Assembly (NCBI RefSeq): GCF_918797505.1
Contig: NC_092800.1
Location: 9,512,631-9,576,630, forward strand
Origin: Bemisia tabaci
Lineage: Eukaryota > Arthropoda > Insecta > Hemiptera > Aleyrodidae
Length of the DNA: 64,000 nt
Direction: 5' to 3'
Below, piece by piece: positions 10,401 through 20,674 of this stretch; the first letter of the stretch is position 1, and each line of letters starts with the position of its first letter. Made by a program: the position numbers and the translations under genes. The notes under the pieces were generated by a model, which worked only from the letters and a program-made list of their open reading frames with translations, was not told the origin of the DNA and did not search any database.

Positions 10401-10716
10401 GAACGAGACTGAGAGGGGGGGAGAGGCTCAGTCACGGGGTTGAATGGGGGGATCCCGAGGGGCTCAGCCAATATGGTGGAATAGGGGGGAAACCGAGGGA
10501 CCACCTCCAAAATGGAGGAAAAGAGAGAGAGGGGCTAACTTGGGGGAGGGGGACGCTTCAAACGCCTTATGGGCTTTTTGGAGCTTCCTCAGACCACGAA
10601 AGAGATGAACCTCTAATGACGTGTGAAATCCATCATCGGAAGCTCACAAAAGGGGTGCATTTATTGAACTTACAAAATCAGAACGACAAACAGAACTTAA
10701 CTACGAATACAAAAAT

Positions 10717-11410
10717 GGCGGGCGGGGCTATAGCAAACTAATGGGCGAGTGGAGGGCGACAATAAGGGGGGTGGGAGCCGGAAACCAGGCTCCCTTCCAA
10801 AAATTTAGCCTTGCACAAGGATGGAGGATGGACAATCCCGTGCCATTCCTAGCTTGGAGTGTGCAAAGCACAAACCGGTGTCGGAGGCGGCGACCGGAGA
10901 GATGATCAGGGAGCCAATGCCATTCCTAGCTTGAAATGTGCAAGCACAAATCGGTGTCGGAGGCGGCGACTTGGCAAGGTGAAGGTGAATGGAAGGAAGC
11001 AAGGTGGTAATCGAATAGGGACTTGGTCCGTCCGCGCTCATACGTCGCAGGAGCAGAGCCAAGCCTTTCTAATCGAGGAGCTGGGTGACAGACTCGGGGG
11101 CTGCTGGCTCCGGCCGCGGACCCCATCAAATGCAAAACACGAAAAACTGTGGAGGAACGCGAACCGAAAGACCAGACAGCGAAATCTATTGGTGAAGTAT
11201 TGATACAAAATGTGCGAGAGAGAGCATGGAAGAGGGCAAATGTGCGGTAGGGCAAGGGAGACAAGTGAATCATAAGTTCAGAGCGGGCCCGGCCCCGGGA
11301 CCAGAGGGGCCATGGGAAGCGGGAGGGGGCACTAAATGGAGCGTGAGTGCCGAAAAATGAGTGGACGCAGAAACGGGGGGAAAAGGGGGGAAATCTCTCC
11401 TTAACATAGC
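10717..11410. other. Unique GC-rich segment with an internal duplication
   Basis: About 690 bp present only here. It contains a partial tandem repeat: CATTCCTAGCTTG through GTGTCGGAGGCGGCGAC occurs at about 10845-10895 and again at 10920-10970. Open frames on both strands lack recognisable domains. Confidence 0.4.
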
Positions 11411-11695
11411 AGTGATAACGGCCCATAAAAACTTGCCGGGGTGGCCGCGAGAGGAATTTGGGGCAGTTTGGCCGGTGAGGCGAGTGACCACCTGTCTCCC
11501 TCTCACGCCCGGTCAGGCTGCAAGCATCCTTGTCGCCCTTGGTATGCGTATTGTTCCGGCCACGGTGGTGGCCGGTCTCATGCTTCCCTGTGTTGCAAAA
11601 GCCATATCATTACACATTGATGATATCAGTACACATAACCCTCTTAGATATACATTAGATAAGACCCTCTGGCACAACTGTTTGTAATTGCAGTC
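11411..11695. repeat. GC-rich module, subfamily 1, distal half
   Basis: Matches the distal part of copies 1-3 from GTGATAACGGCCCATAAAAA to the ACAACTGTTTGTAATTG end, then passes into a Lys-rich unit exactly as in copies 1 and 3. Confidence 0.65.
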
Positions 11696-11697
11696 TT

Positions 11698-12100
11698 CTA
11701 ATTATGAGACGCTTTTTCGTCACATTTTGCTTTTTTGTGATCCTCAGCTTGTACAATCGATTCCTTCGAGTGCTTCTTTTTGTCACTGTTTAATCTGCTA
11801 AGGCTATCAGCGTTTTTAGACTTCTCGGTGACGATTTTTTGATCCTTCTTTCTTTTATCTGTTTTTTCGTCACACTTTGCTTTTTTGTGATCCTCAGCAT
11901 GTACAATCGATTCCTTCGAGTACCTCTTTTTGTCACTCTTTAATGTGCGAACGCTCCCTGAACTTTGGGACTTCTCCGCGACGTTCTTACTTTCAGTTGT
12001 TTTCTCATCATAATTTGCGTTTTTTGCATCTTTACTATGCCCAATGGATTGTTTGATGTCATTCGTCATCTTTGGAATGTCATCTTGACCGCCGGCGTTT
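11698..12100 (-). pseudogene. Lys-rich repeat segment with connector, copy 5
   Basis: A minus-strand frame of 123 codons starts at MTNDIKQSIGHSKD, an internal position of the 7050-7787 frame, and carries two Lys-rich units before a stop. The upstream end breaks at about 12105, where the family sequence meets AT-rich sequence (ATAATAAAAAATAAATAATG). Confidence 0.45.
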
Positions 12101-12105
12101 GCGTT

Positions 12106-12632
12106 ATATAATAAAAAATAAATAATGTTAATATATAATAAAAAATTTATGGAGTTAAAGGAAAAACTCGGACTTGGCGTGTTTTAAGTCAATCAGCTCC
12201 GTATATTCAGAAAATTACAGAATTTAAATGTTACACTGAAATTAAAAACCTGGTGTTCATTGTAGTAAAGTTGCAACAAAAAAAAACTCGTGGTTAAAGC
12301 CATAAAACGCCAATGGCCAGGACGTAATAAACTTTATTATTCGTTAAGGGAATACAAAAAAAAAAGGAAATTACATGATGAGACCAACGTGAGAGAAAAT
12401 CTACAAGAGACTACAAACTAATACAATCCCTCTAGGGGTGACGTCATCTCTGACATTGTGCTACTATAACATTGATATTTTTCCATATTACTAAAATTCT
12501 TGGCTATACTTAATCGGCAAGAAAAGAAAAACATATATGATAAAAACCAATCATAAACGAAAGAAAGAATTGCTAACGAAGGTAAGTAGATATTAGTAGT
12601 CGAATCGTCAAACAGGAATGCCTACGGTATGT
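12106..12632. other. AT-rich spacer without recognised features
   Basis: About 530 bp of AT-rich sequence downstream of the 665-codon frame. On the minus strand AATAAAGTTTATTACG (around 12326-12341) could serve as that gene's polyadenylation signal. I see nothing else. Confidence 0.35.
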
Positions 12633-14630
12633 TCATTGAATTTCAAATAAAGTTTCAGAATGAAAAGTTGTTGAAACATCGAATAGCCAATTTAAATTAG
12701 TCTTCCTCCAAAGTCTGAAATCTCGTTTAAGACTCATGAAAGAATACGACGTTCTGGCAAAACTAACAGGAGAAGACACATCTGAAGAGGGAGATCGAGG
12801 TAAACTTTCATCCAAATTAAGAGAGAGAGAAGAATCGTTTGCAGGGGCAAACCTCTTCAGAGGCTTATATAAATCTAAATCAATGAATGTTTGGGTGTAA
12901 ACAGATATACATTCTGCTGTGCTGATATTCGAGTCAACGTAGTCACTCAAGTAAAGCCAATAGAGTTTGAATAAGAGTGGTGCCGTTGAATTACGTAATA
13001 CATAATATTCATCCTTAAACTGCTTAAGGTAAGACAGAAGGTCTTTTTCATAAGAAATGTAATCCGCAGTATAATCATTTCCGTGGAATAATTTCACGTA
13101 TAATCTACATCGGCTAATTTTTTCTAAATTAAGAACAAATGGCTTCTTATGAATGTACGCGACAATGTTTCTAATCCAAAGTCGCGGGATTGTGAAATCA
13201 TCTGTTTGAAGGCGAAATATGTACGATGACGTGAAATTGTCAAGTGATTCCGTGAAATAATTCTCCAAAAGGCTATGGTCATAACACCAAGTGTCTGTTG
13301 GTGGGATTTTTTCTTTACATTTAAGGTATTGACATGTATTGTGACTCGTTAAAGAATACGACGTTGTGGCAAAATTAACAGGATAAGACACATCTGAAGT
13401 GGGAGATGGAGATAAATTTTCATCCAAATTAGGAAAGAGAGAAGAATCGTTTACAGAGGCAAACCTCTTCAGAGGCTTATAAAAATTTAAATCAACGAAT
13501 GTTTGGGTGTAAACAGATTTACATTCTGCTGTGCTGATATTCGAGTCAACGTAGTCACTCAAATATAGCCAATAGAGTTTGAATAAGAGTGGTGCCGTTG
13601 AATTACGTAATACATAATATTCATCCTTAAACTGCTTAAGGTAAGACAGAAGGTCTTTTTCATAAGAAATGTAATCCGCAGTATAATCATTTCCGTGGAA
13701 TAATTTCACGTATAATCTACATCGGCTAATTTTTTCTAAATTAAGAACAAATGGCTTCTTATGAATGTACGCGACAATGTTTCTAATCCAAAGTCGCGGG
13801 ATTGTGAAATCATCTGTTTGAAGGCGAAATATGTACGATGACGTGAAATTGTCAAGTGATTCCGTGAAATAATTCTCCAAAAGGCTATGGTCATAACACC
13901 AAGTGTCTGTTGGTGGGATTTTTTCTTTACATTTAAGGTATTGACATGTATTGTGACTCGTTAAAGAATACGACGTTGTGGCAAAATTAACAGGATAAGA
14001 CACATCTGAAGTGGGAGATGGAGATAAATTTTCATCCAAATTAGGAAAGAGAGAAGAATCGTTTACAGAGGCAAACCTCTTCAGAGGCTTATAAAAATTT
14101 AAATCAACGAATGTTTGGGTGTAAACAGATTTACATTCTGCTGTGCTGATATTCGAGTCAACGTAGTCACTCAAATATAGCCAATAGAGTTTGAATAAGA
14201 ATGGTGCCGTTGAATTACGTAATACATAATATTCATCCTTAAACTGCTTAAGGTAAGACAGAAGGTCTTTTTCATAAGAAATGTAATCTGCAATATACTC
14301 ATTCCTGTGGAATAATTTCAAGTATAATCTACATATGCTAATTTTTTCTAAATAAAGAACATATGGCTTCTTACAAATGTACGCGACAATGTTTCGAATC
14401 CAAAGTTGCGGGATTGACAAATCATCGGTTTCAAGGCGATATATGTACGATGACGTGAAATTGTCAAGTGATTCACTGTAATATTTCTCCAAAAATCTAT
14501 GGTCATAACACGCGTTAATATCGTGGAAAAGTCTCGGGTGGATAGAATGAGACAAAAAAAAAGAATCGGAGATCGGATCGGAAACGTATAATAAAATGTC
14601 AAAAAAAATATATATGTAACAAAATGTCAA
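12633..14630 (-). CDS. Large ORF with three tandem ~204-residue repeats, unknown family
   Basis: The 665-codon frame is uninterrupted. Three repeat units start at CYDHRFLEKYY, CYDHSLLENYF and CYDHSLLENYF. They carry PRLWIRNIVAYIHKKPF, LYVKLFHGNDYTADYISYEK, LLSYLKQFKDEYYVLRNST, LFKLYWLYLSDYVDSN and VYTQTFVDLNFYKPLKRF, with a Ser/Pro-rich linker. Period at DNA level is 612 bp; units 2 and 3 are almost identical, and unit 1 is more diverged in its first half. The repeats look helical and aromatic-rich, with no catalytic motif I know. The first codon is TTG. An ATG in another frame at 14602 gives a short hydrophobic leader ending at an A9 run (minus-strand T9) near 14551-14565, so the true 5' end needs splicing or a different tract length. 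An open frame this long and repetitive argues for recent coding function. Confidence 0.6.
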   Translation of the reverse strand: MTFCYIYIFFDILLYVSDPISDSFFLSHSIHPRLFHDINACYDHRFLEKYYSESLDNFTSSYIYRLETDDLSIPQLWIRNIVAYICKKPYVLYLEKISICRLYLKLFHRNEYIADYISYEKDLLSYLKQFKDEYYVLRNSTAPFLFKLYWLYLSDYVDSNISTAECKSVYTQTFVDLNFYKPLKRFASVNDSSLFPNLDENLSPSPTSDVSYPVNFATTSYSLTSHNTCQYLKCKEKIPPTDTWCYDHSLLENYFTESLDNFTSSYIFRLQTDDFTIPRLWIRNIVAYIHKKPFVLNLEKISRCRLYVKLFHGNDYTADYISYEKDLLSYLKQFKDEYYVLRNSTAPLLFKLYWLYLSDYVDSNISTAECKSVYTQTFVDLNFYKPLKRFASVNDSSLFPNLDENLSPSPTSDVSYPVNFATTSYSLTSHNTCQYLKCKEKIPPTDTWCYDHSLLENYFTESLDNFTSSYIFRLQTDDFTIPRLWIRNIVAYIHKKPFVLNLEKISRCRLYVKLFHGNDYTADYISYEKDLLSYLKQFKDEYYVLRNSTAPLLFKLYWLYLSDYVDSNISTAECISVYTQTFIDLDLYKPLKRFAPANDSSLSLNLDESLPRSPSSDVSSPVSFARTSYSFMSLKRDFRLWRKTNLNWLFDVSTTFHSETLFEIQ

Positions 14631-14679
14631 TGAACAACGGAAAATCTCATAAATATATGTATCTCAAACAGGTAGCAAA

Positions 14680-15385
14680 AATGTCAGATGACAGCAAAAA
14701 TCTCACAAAATATGAGGTCCAAAAAAAAAAAGTGGAGAAAAGGAGAAAATAGCTCGATGCCTACTCGAGGTCCCGAAGAAGAGTGTCCTCCTCTCGTTCT
14801 TCGAGAAGCCCCCGGATCCATGCTCCGTTCCATCTCCACTTTTCGTCGGCCAACCCCCAAAGTTGGCTCATTGGTTGATCTGGGTCAGGGAAGGGGATGC
14901 TGCGATATGGTGTTGCAACTTGGTGTGACTTTTGTCACTGGTCAAGCAAGGTAGCCCCTGGTCAGTTTGGCTGATTTGGGGGCCCCGCAAGAGCGCTCTT
15001 CCTGGTTGGACACTCTTGACTGACTCTTGTGGCCCCCGCACTTTGCCAAGAGCCCAACGGCCCTCCAAAGCCCCCTGCGGTTCTGGAGCGTGAATATTCG
15101 GTGTAGCGGGCGGTGATAATGGCTCCATAAAAAGTCACCGGAGTTGAGATTCAGGCCCCGGCTTTTGTGTGGAGCTCACGGCCGGGTTGCCTGGCTGCGC
15201 CTGTCGCTGCGAGAGGGGGGAACAGGGGTAGTTTGACTTGCGCCAGTGACTGCATGTCTCCCTCCCTCGCACACGGTCAGGCCGCCGCTATTTCTCTTCT
15301 CCGCTTAAAACTCAGGCTAGGTGGTGCTGTGGCTTCTGCCTTGTTGCCCTCCAAGCCGCAACGTTGCCATTTATCTATATCACCA
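14680..15385. repeat. GC-rich module, subfamily 3, copy 2
   Basis: Close copy of 3870-4575. The shared sequence begins upstream at AACAACGGAAAATCTC (about 14634), next to the 5' end of the 665-codon frame, just as copy 1 adjoins the 3404-3847 segment. Different cargo therefore sits at the same module edge. Confidence 0.65.
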
Positions 15386-16063
15386 CAATACTTCAGTTTG
15401 AGCTTTACCGTTCAATTGCACATTTTCTACAAAGTAGCTGGGGTTTGGCACTGAGTAGGAAAGTAAGTAATTATCGGGAATCAGTTGAGTCAGATCAACA
15501 GTATTTTGATTGCAACCATGAACAGCCATATACGATGACGGTGATAAGATTTGTGCATAAGAGACTTCATTACGATTAAAAATTGGAGAATAACTCAGCA
15601 TAGTGGGCATCAGTGGAAGAGTGGCAGAGAGCACATTAGTCTTATGAGAATTATTTTCATCAAAAAGATGGTTAAAATTAACAAAATTCATATCAATATG
15701 AGTACCCCCTGTGTATGATGACGATGAAACAGTTTTGGGAGAGGCACCCGTGCGTTGAATAGGAGTGGGAACGTAATTTGGTGTACCAAATGTTAATGAG
15801 TTAATATTTTGGCCAGGGATGTTTCGATTATCTTCGTTTCCGTTATCACCGGTAAAAAAATTGTTCAGCTTAAATTGGCAGTTTTCTAATATGAATTTCG
15901 CCCTGTCATTGACGAGATTTTCGCTCTTCAATGATTCCACAAAATCTGTTAGCGCCTTCTTATATATTGGTTTAAATTTTGGCACATTCTCATTCTCTCT
16001 CTCTATTTCCCAAACTGTTTTTGGGATGTATTTTCCTTTTTCTGAGCCGACAGAGTCGATCAA
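15380..16063 (-). pseudogene. Middle segment of cluster family with intact N-terminal side
   Basis: The frame runs from a TTG codon (IDSVGSEKGKYIPKTVWEI) through ALTDFVESLKSENLVNDRAK, a Pro/Asn-rich stretch and the middle segment, and stops at TEVLW where it meets the GC-rich module. It shows what lies upstream of the middle segment before the G-tract block replaced it in other copies: here the junction at GATGAAACAGTTTT continues into coding sequence instead. It follows the 16060-16377 frame with a one-base frame offset. Confidence 0.5.
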
Positions 16064-16377
16064 AAGGATTCGTAATGGTCATTGAGCTTTTTGAAAATTG
16101 ATTTTTCTTTCTCGAGCTCTTGCTTTTGTTCTCTGTCATTTTCGGTCAGAGTTTCCAATTCTTTGTTAATTTTTTTTATTTCTGCCTCGTTTTTTGTAAT
16201 ACAAGTTCCCATGTATGCCTCTAAAGATTCTACATACCGATCAAAATCAACCGTATTAGAATCCACATTAGAAAAGTTTTTAGCACGTTTATAGAGAGGC
16301 GAATTAGAGCGACTCGAATAAATCTTAGAAAGCGCACTTTTGCTATTATTGGCAGAATCAATTACTCGCTCCTCCAT
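16060..16377 (-). CDS. N-terminal coiled-coil exon of cluster family
   Basis: The ATG at 16377 (MEERVIDSANNSKSALSK) is preceded by a good acceptor-like TTTTTCAG, so it may be the first coding exon. It encodes 105 residues with a Ser/Asn-rich start, VDFDRYVESLEAYMGT, and a coiled coil (KKINKELETLTENDREQKQ) ending HYESF and TGA. The next segment resumes in another frame from the adjacent base. The same break in the copy at 965-1330 shows it predates the duplication, so it is either an old mutation or a site of splicing or programmed frameshifting. Confidence 0.45.
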   Translation of the reverse strand: MEERVIDSANNSKSALSKIYSSRSNSPLYKRAKNFSNVDSNTVDFDRYVESLEAYMGTCITKNEAEIKKINKELETLTENDREQKQELEKEKSIFKKLNDHYESF

Positions 16378-16429
16378 AGTTAATCCTGAAAAACTTTCGA
16401 TTTCATTTAAACTGAATGTATTAATTCTG

Positions 16430-16790
16430 AATGTTTTTCCTTGCAATTTTCACTAACTTTAGGTGAAATTGCAAGCAAAACTATCTCAAAAATTGGAAAG
16501 AAAACATTCATAAGTTTACCAGGAAATTCGTGTTTTATTAAAGGAAATTTGGCAACGCCTTATGAGTATTCGAATGTTGCCGAATTGCCTCTCGGAAAAT
16601 TGTTATCTTTGAGGAAAGCTATGCATATTTTTCCTTGAAATTTTCAGATTTTTTAGGTTAAATTGTGAACAAACTCGTCTGAGAAATTAGAGGTAAAATA
16701 TTCAGAAATTTTCCAGTAAATTCGTTTCTTATCGAGGGAAATATGGCAACGTCCGAGGGCTCTTGCGGCGTTTTTCTGTAACACGGTAGG
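16430..16790. mobile_element. Diverged MITE family A remnants
   Basis: Two adjacent diverged pieces of family A (see 53389-53640). They show the core TTCCTTGAAATTTTC, GAAATTTGGCAACGCC and a decayed right end at GGCGTTTTTCTGTAACACGG. They mark the border of the cluster. Confidence 0.5.
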
Positions 16791-17047
16791 TGCATCTTTG
16801 CCCGAAGTGAATCACGTTTTTAGTAGAAGAAGTCGCTAGGGTGTCAAAAACCGAACTTAGTCCTCTCGCAGAAATCTGAGTCAATTATACGAACTAAATT
16901 ATGATGAGTAGCCTTACTTTTTACTCTTAGCGCTATCATTTTTAAAGTTCACTCCTTTGTGGAAAGCAAAAACACCTAAATCTCATTCTCATCAGCGACA
17001 AGCATCGGCACCAGGAAGCTCCGCAAGTTCTTTTACTTTCTTTTCAG

Positions 17048-17340
17048 ACAGATCGTGTAAAAATGGACGGAAAAAACTACGAGGCCTATTTCTCGAAGCC
17101 CCGCGCATTTCGGAACTCACCGCTGGGGAAATTTTCCAATCGGATCATATTTTACCGGACTTGCAAGTGCTCAGCATCTGTCGCTACTCAGAATTGCTCT
17201 TTGAGCAACTTGTTTCTCTTATGAGTCCAGAATTGGTGTATTTGAAAATAGGGCAGTGCGATCAGTTTTCTGCCGCGCAGATCAAAAGATTGAAAAATTT
17301 AATTTCCAGCAACAATATTTCATTTTTCTACGAGAAGTAA
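17048..17340 (+). CDS. Terminal exon of a leucine-rich-repeat protein (FBXL-like)
   Basis: A strong acceptor (TTTTACTTTCTTTTCAG) ends at 17047. The frame then encodes about 97 residues up to a TAA. It shows LRR spacing: LRGLFLEAPRISELTAG, then LPDLQVLSICRYSELLFEQL, then LVYLKIGQCDQFSAAQIKRL, and ends FFYEK. Such C-terminal repeats are typical of F-box/LRR substrate adaptors of SCF ubiquitin ligases, but no F-box is in the window, so the assignment stops at LRR protein. No upstream exon is visible on the plus strand because the cluster lies there. An A18 run starts 25 bp after the stop, which could mean a retrocopy, although the acceptor argues for a genuine exon. Confidence 0.55.
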
Positions 17341-17384
17341 GAGCACTTGTCAAAGTGTCAAAGTAAAAAAAAAAAAAAAAAACA

Positions 17385-17475
17385 TATGTCTACGAGGAAG
17401 AAACTAATGGTACTTACGTTGTTTTCAAGCTAAACCACAAATTGTAGTTCCTACGTTCTGCGGAACGTAGTCCAT
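17385..17475. mobile_element. MITE family E fragment
   Basis: Right half of family E: AACTAATGGTACTTACG, GTTGTTTTCAAGC, ATTGTAGTTCCTA and TAGTCC in the same order as at 19665-19801. Confidence 0.5.
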
Positions 17476-17990
17476 ATGTTAGTTTTTACTCGTTTGTGTT
17501 ACTATGTTTAAGATGAGATTGAATTAAGTAGGGGCAAATACAGAAGGTCCCTCCCAGTTTGCAGGTTGTGCTATCATACTTTTTTAGAGGTATAAATTAT
17601 CATGTTCAAAATTCATGTTGGTCTTGAATTGCAGCTTCTGGTCATGGCCTCTGGCCATTTTTCAAACCTTAACATTTCTTTGTAATAGGCCACTAGGGAA
17701 GGTCTGAATTAGAAGAAAACGTTACATTTTCTCTTTTCAAGATTGTATGTCGTAATCGATTCACACGACAGGAAGTTCGGAAATTAACGCCTGAGCGAGA
17801 TATTAACAAGTCTTTTTAACACGGATCAAATGGGAGTTAGATTATACAAATGACGTCGTTTGTATTTTTGCCACTAAACGAATGTTAATTGAAAACACTT
17901 ATATCTTGTTAAGGAGTTGCTTTTCAGACTTTCCGTCGTGTGATTCGTTTTTCACGTGATGTTTTGAAGAGAAAACAAGTCGCGCTGTGC
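17476..17990. other. No feature recognised
   Basis: AT-rich intergenic or intronic sequence. I see no ORF, repeat family or signal of note. Confidence 0.5.
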
Positions 17991-17998
17991 TTTAATTC

Positions 17999-18163
17999 CA
18001 GTGGCGTGGCGTGAATTGCGATGTATCGATTGTTATGCCATTTAAACCTATGGTAAAGAATCGATTATTAAGGTGTTGGCTGCGAACACCCTGTTTATCG
18101 ATCCTTTTCCATAGGTTTAAATGGCATAACAATCGATATATCGCAAAGCACGCCACGCCACTG
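17999..18163. mobile_element. hAT-type MITE, family B, with 8-bp TSD
   Basis: A near-perfect palindrome of 165 bp starting CAGTGGCGTGGCG and ending CCACGCCACTG. It is flanked by perfect 8-bp direct repeats TTTAATTC (17991-17998 and 18164-18171). The 8-bp duplication and CAGTGGCG ends are typical of non-autonomous hAT elements. It contains no ORF. Confidence 0.9.
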
Positions 18164-18171
18164 TTTAATTC

Positions 18172-19019
18172 ATACCTTGTCTAGAGATCCATTGAAAATT
18201 ATATGTACGATAAGAAATAGAATAGCATGCGATAAATACAAAAAATGACATGTTATGTCGTGATCTTTTATGTTGAAATGATTCCTGAAGAGTAAATATA
18301 CAATAACGAACAACTGTAACAATTGTGAAGCAATTTATTATTTGTATGTTGGTTGGTTGTGAGGGAACTGTCAAACGTGTGCAGACCAATGCATTGTATG
18401 TGTTACACTTAAATCACAAGTCATCACGTTTCAAATTTATTTCCTTAACTTGTTTTTCTATTGTCATTGAAACTGTAAAACGGTAAAAATACATTCAGCT
18501 TGCAAAACTCTTTTCTACTTTTTCCTTTATCCTGATCTCGTAATAATTTTTAATTCTGCACAATAATTTCGGATGTGCAACTCAAATTCTAATAAGAAAA
18601 TAAATAAATAAGATAAATAATAATAATAAACCAAAAAAATCAAGATTATAATTTATCAGAAGCAAGTCCATGTAACTAAGGCGTCGGGTGCTGATAAGGC
18701 TCTTATCAGTTCATATGTATATCAACATTTCAACTTTGAATTTTGAGACACCTTTACTTTTCATTTGAGACACTGCAATGTAGATACATGGTTTCGCACT
18801 TAGGCCATCGATATTTTTTATTTCACTCAGAGAAAGGAAAAATCAAGGAGGTTATTGTCAAGAACCCCTCAAGTCAGCACCTGCATCATTGAATTGAAGC
18901 TAAACTTTTATGCGTGAAGAAAATTATTCATTTATCAAAAAACTAAGTCCAGGATAAAATTAGGAAGGAGGATATCCCTTTTAAAAGAACCAAAAACAAA
19001 AATGTTGAAGAATTAGGAC
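18172..19019. other. No feature recognised
   Basis: AT-rich sequence with simple TAA/TAAA runs near 18600-18640 and no coding signal. Confidence 0.5.
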
Positions 19020-19128
19020 CTAAGGTGATTCGACGGACGCTATTTTTTGTGTCAGAGCGACGTGCGATGTATCGCATTGATGAGTTCCACAATTTCAGCG
19101 ATTTGTCATTCGTTTCGAATTTTTAGCC

Positions 19129-19405
19129 CTGGATAGACGATCAAATTCCGAACCAATTCCGATCAAAGTATACATGCTGATGACTGGTGGTCACCATCTA
19201 CCATCAAATTTTGACGGGCCACACTTTTTTGTTCAAAGTAAGATCAGAACGGAGTGCCACCATTCATCATTTCCTGCCACGGGAAACATTCCTGCCAAGT
19301 TTTCATTTTAAAATGAATAAAATTAATGAGTTCAAGACTGATGACTCCCGATACTTTGATGCTACTTTGATCGGAATTGGTTCGGGAAGTTGATCGTCTA
19401 TCCAG
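19129..19405. mobile_element. Nested palindromic MITE (CTGGATAGACGATCAA ends)
   Basis: Inverted arms of about 45 bp (through AATTCCGATCAAAGTA). It lies inside family D between TTTTAG flanks. It is the only copy in the window. Confidence 0.7.
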
Positions 19406-19664
19406 GCCAGGGCTTTTAGATCGCACTTCTGTTGTTATGAGCCTGCTTTGACGAAGAAATTCAACGTATTAAATAAATAAAGGCGGCGGTTTTTTAGAGG
19501 AAAAATATCGCATTCGATACTGATATCCAAACTGCACTCGAATGCGATATTTTTCCTCTAAAAAAACCACGCCTTTATTACGTTTAATTTCTTTGTCAAA
19601 TTTGGTACATGAATTCTTCAGTCTTATGACAACAGAAGGGCGATCTCAAAATTCGAAAAAAAAA

Positions 19665-19801
19665 GAACTGCATTTTGCAATTTGGAGCTATAAATTCTGG
19701 CTCATCTGAAAAAACGCTTATGAGCACAGGGAAACTAATGGCACATACGTTGTTTTTAAATCGGGCCGGAATTTATAGTTCCTAATTGCAAAGTGTAGTC
19801 C
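19665..19801. mobile_element. Nested MITE family E
   Basis: 137 bp with inverted halves: CTGCATTTTGCAATTTGGAG / CCTAATTGCAAAGTGTAG. Relatives are at 22705-23084 and 37911-38053. Confidence 0.7.
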
Positions 19802-20058
19802 AAATGACAAGTAGCTGAAATTATGGAACAAATCGATGCGATATATCGCACATCGCTCTGACACAAAAAATGGCGTCCCTCGGATTACCTCAAGGTCGGT
19901 CGGCACAACAGTTAAAATTCTTCAACTGCGGGGTCTCTCTAGACACCTGTCTTTAGAATTTCATTCTAAAAGTTCTTTCGATGTGAAATCAACCAAATTC
20001 TGCGCGCTCATAACGTGGAGTATCATTGATCAAAAGGGTCCATGGCAAAAGTCTTTAC

Positions 20059-20228
20059 CAGTGGCGTGGCGTACTTAACGATGTATCGATCGATCTGCCA
20101 TTTATACCTATGGAGAAGGATTGATAGACAGGATGTTCGCAACGGCTCCTTCATAATCGATCCTTTACCAAGCTTCAAATGGGGAATAATCGATAATCGA
20201 TAATCGATCATTCGCGCTTCGCCACCAG
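20059..20228. mobile_element. hAT-type MITE, family B, decayed right end
   Basis: Begins CAGTGGCGTGGCG. The right end has lost part of the terminal repeat (CGCCAC then CAG). Flanks GTCTTTAC and GTCTTCAT suggest a partly decayed target duplication. Confidence 0.7.
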
Positions 20229-20674
20229 TCTTCATGGCTCATCTAAAAGATCATAAATAGTGGATAAGAGGCACTTTTTCGGCTCCTCAGAGAACGACCT
20301 CTGCGGTTAGATTGTTGAATCGATATCGAATGACCTTTCGATAAAAAGCATTGCTAAGATAAGGATTTATCGATCAGAATCGTTCGATAGGGATTTAACC
20401 CTTTGTTGCATGAGCAAATCGTTGATTTTGGAGAGAAAATCTACATTATACAGTATTTTATTTGACACTATAGTCGGTTGGAATCGATTTTTATGGTTTT
20501 TTCTAAGCAAGGAGATCAGACATATAATGTTCCCCAAAAAATTATTTCTTGCTTTGATTCAATTTAATACTCCAGCATAGAAATAAAGCTGAAAACCATT
20601 TGTTGCTTTCATGCAACGCTATGCAATAAAGGGTTAACAATCGACCCGGAGGGGTGTCTGCACTCTGCGGTGTT
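20229..20674. other. No feature recognised
   Basis: AT-rich sequence with two GCAT-containing short repeats flanking about 220 bp (TAACCCTTTGTTGCATG and the reverse-oriented GCAATAAAGGGTTA), which may be the ends of an old palindromic element. Confidence 0.35.

Larger units (their letters stand above)
19020..19913. mobile_element. MITE family D with two nested MITEs
   Basis: Long palindromic element with ends AAGGTGATTCGACGGACG and CCCTCGGATTACCT, and centre halves GCATTCGATACTG / CACTCGAATGCGATA. Two other palindromic elements have inserted into it: one at 19129-19405 (ends CTGGATAGACGATCAA and TTGATCGTCTATCCAG) and one of family E at 19665-19801. The intact relative at 21683-22131 shows the uninterrupted order. 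Confidence 0.8.
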
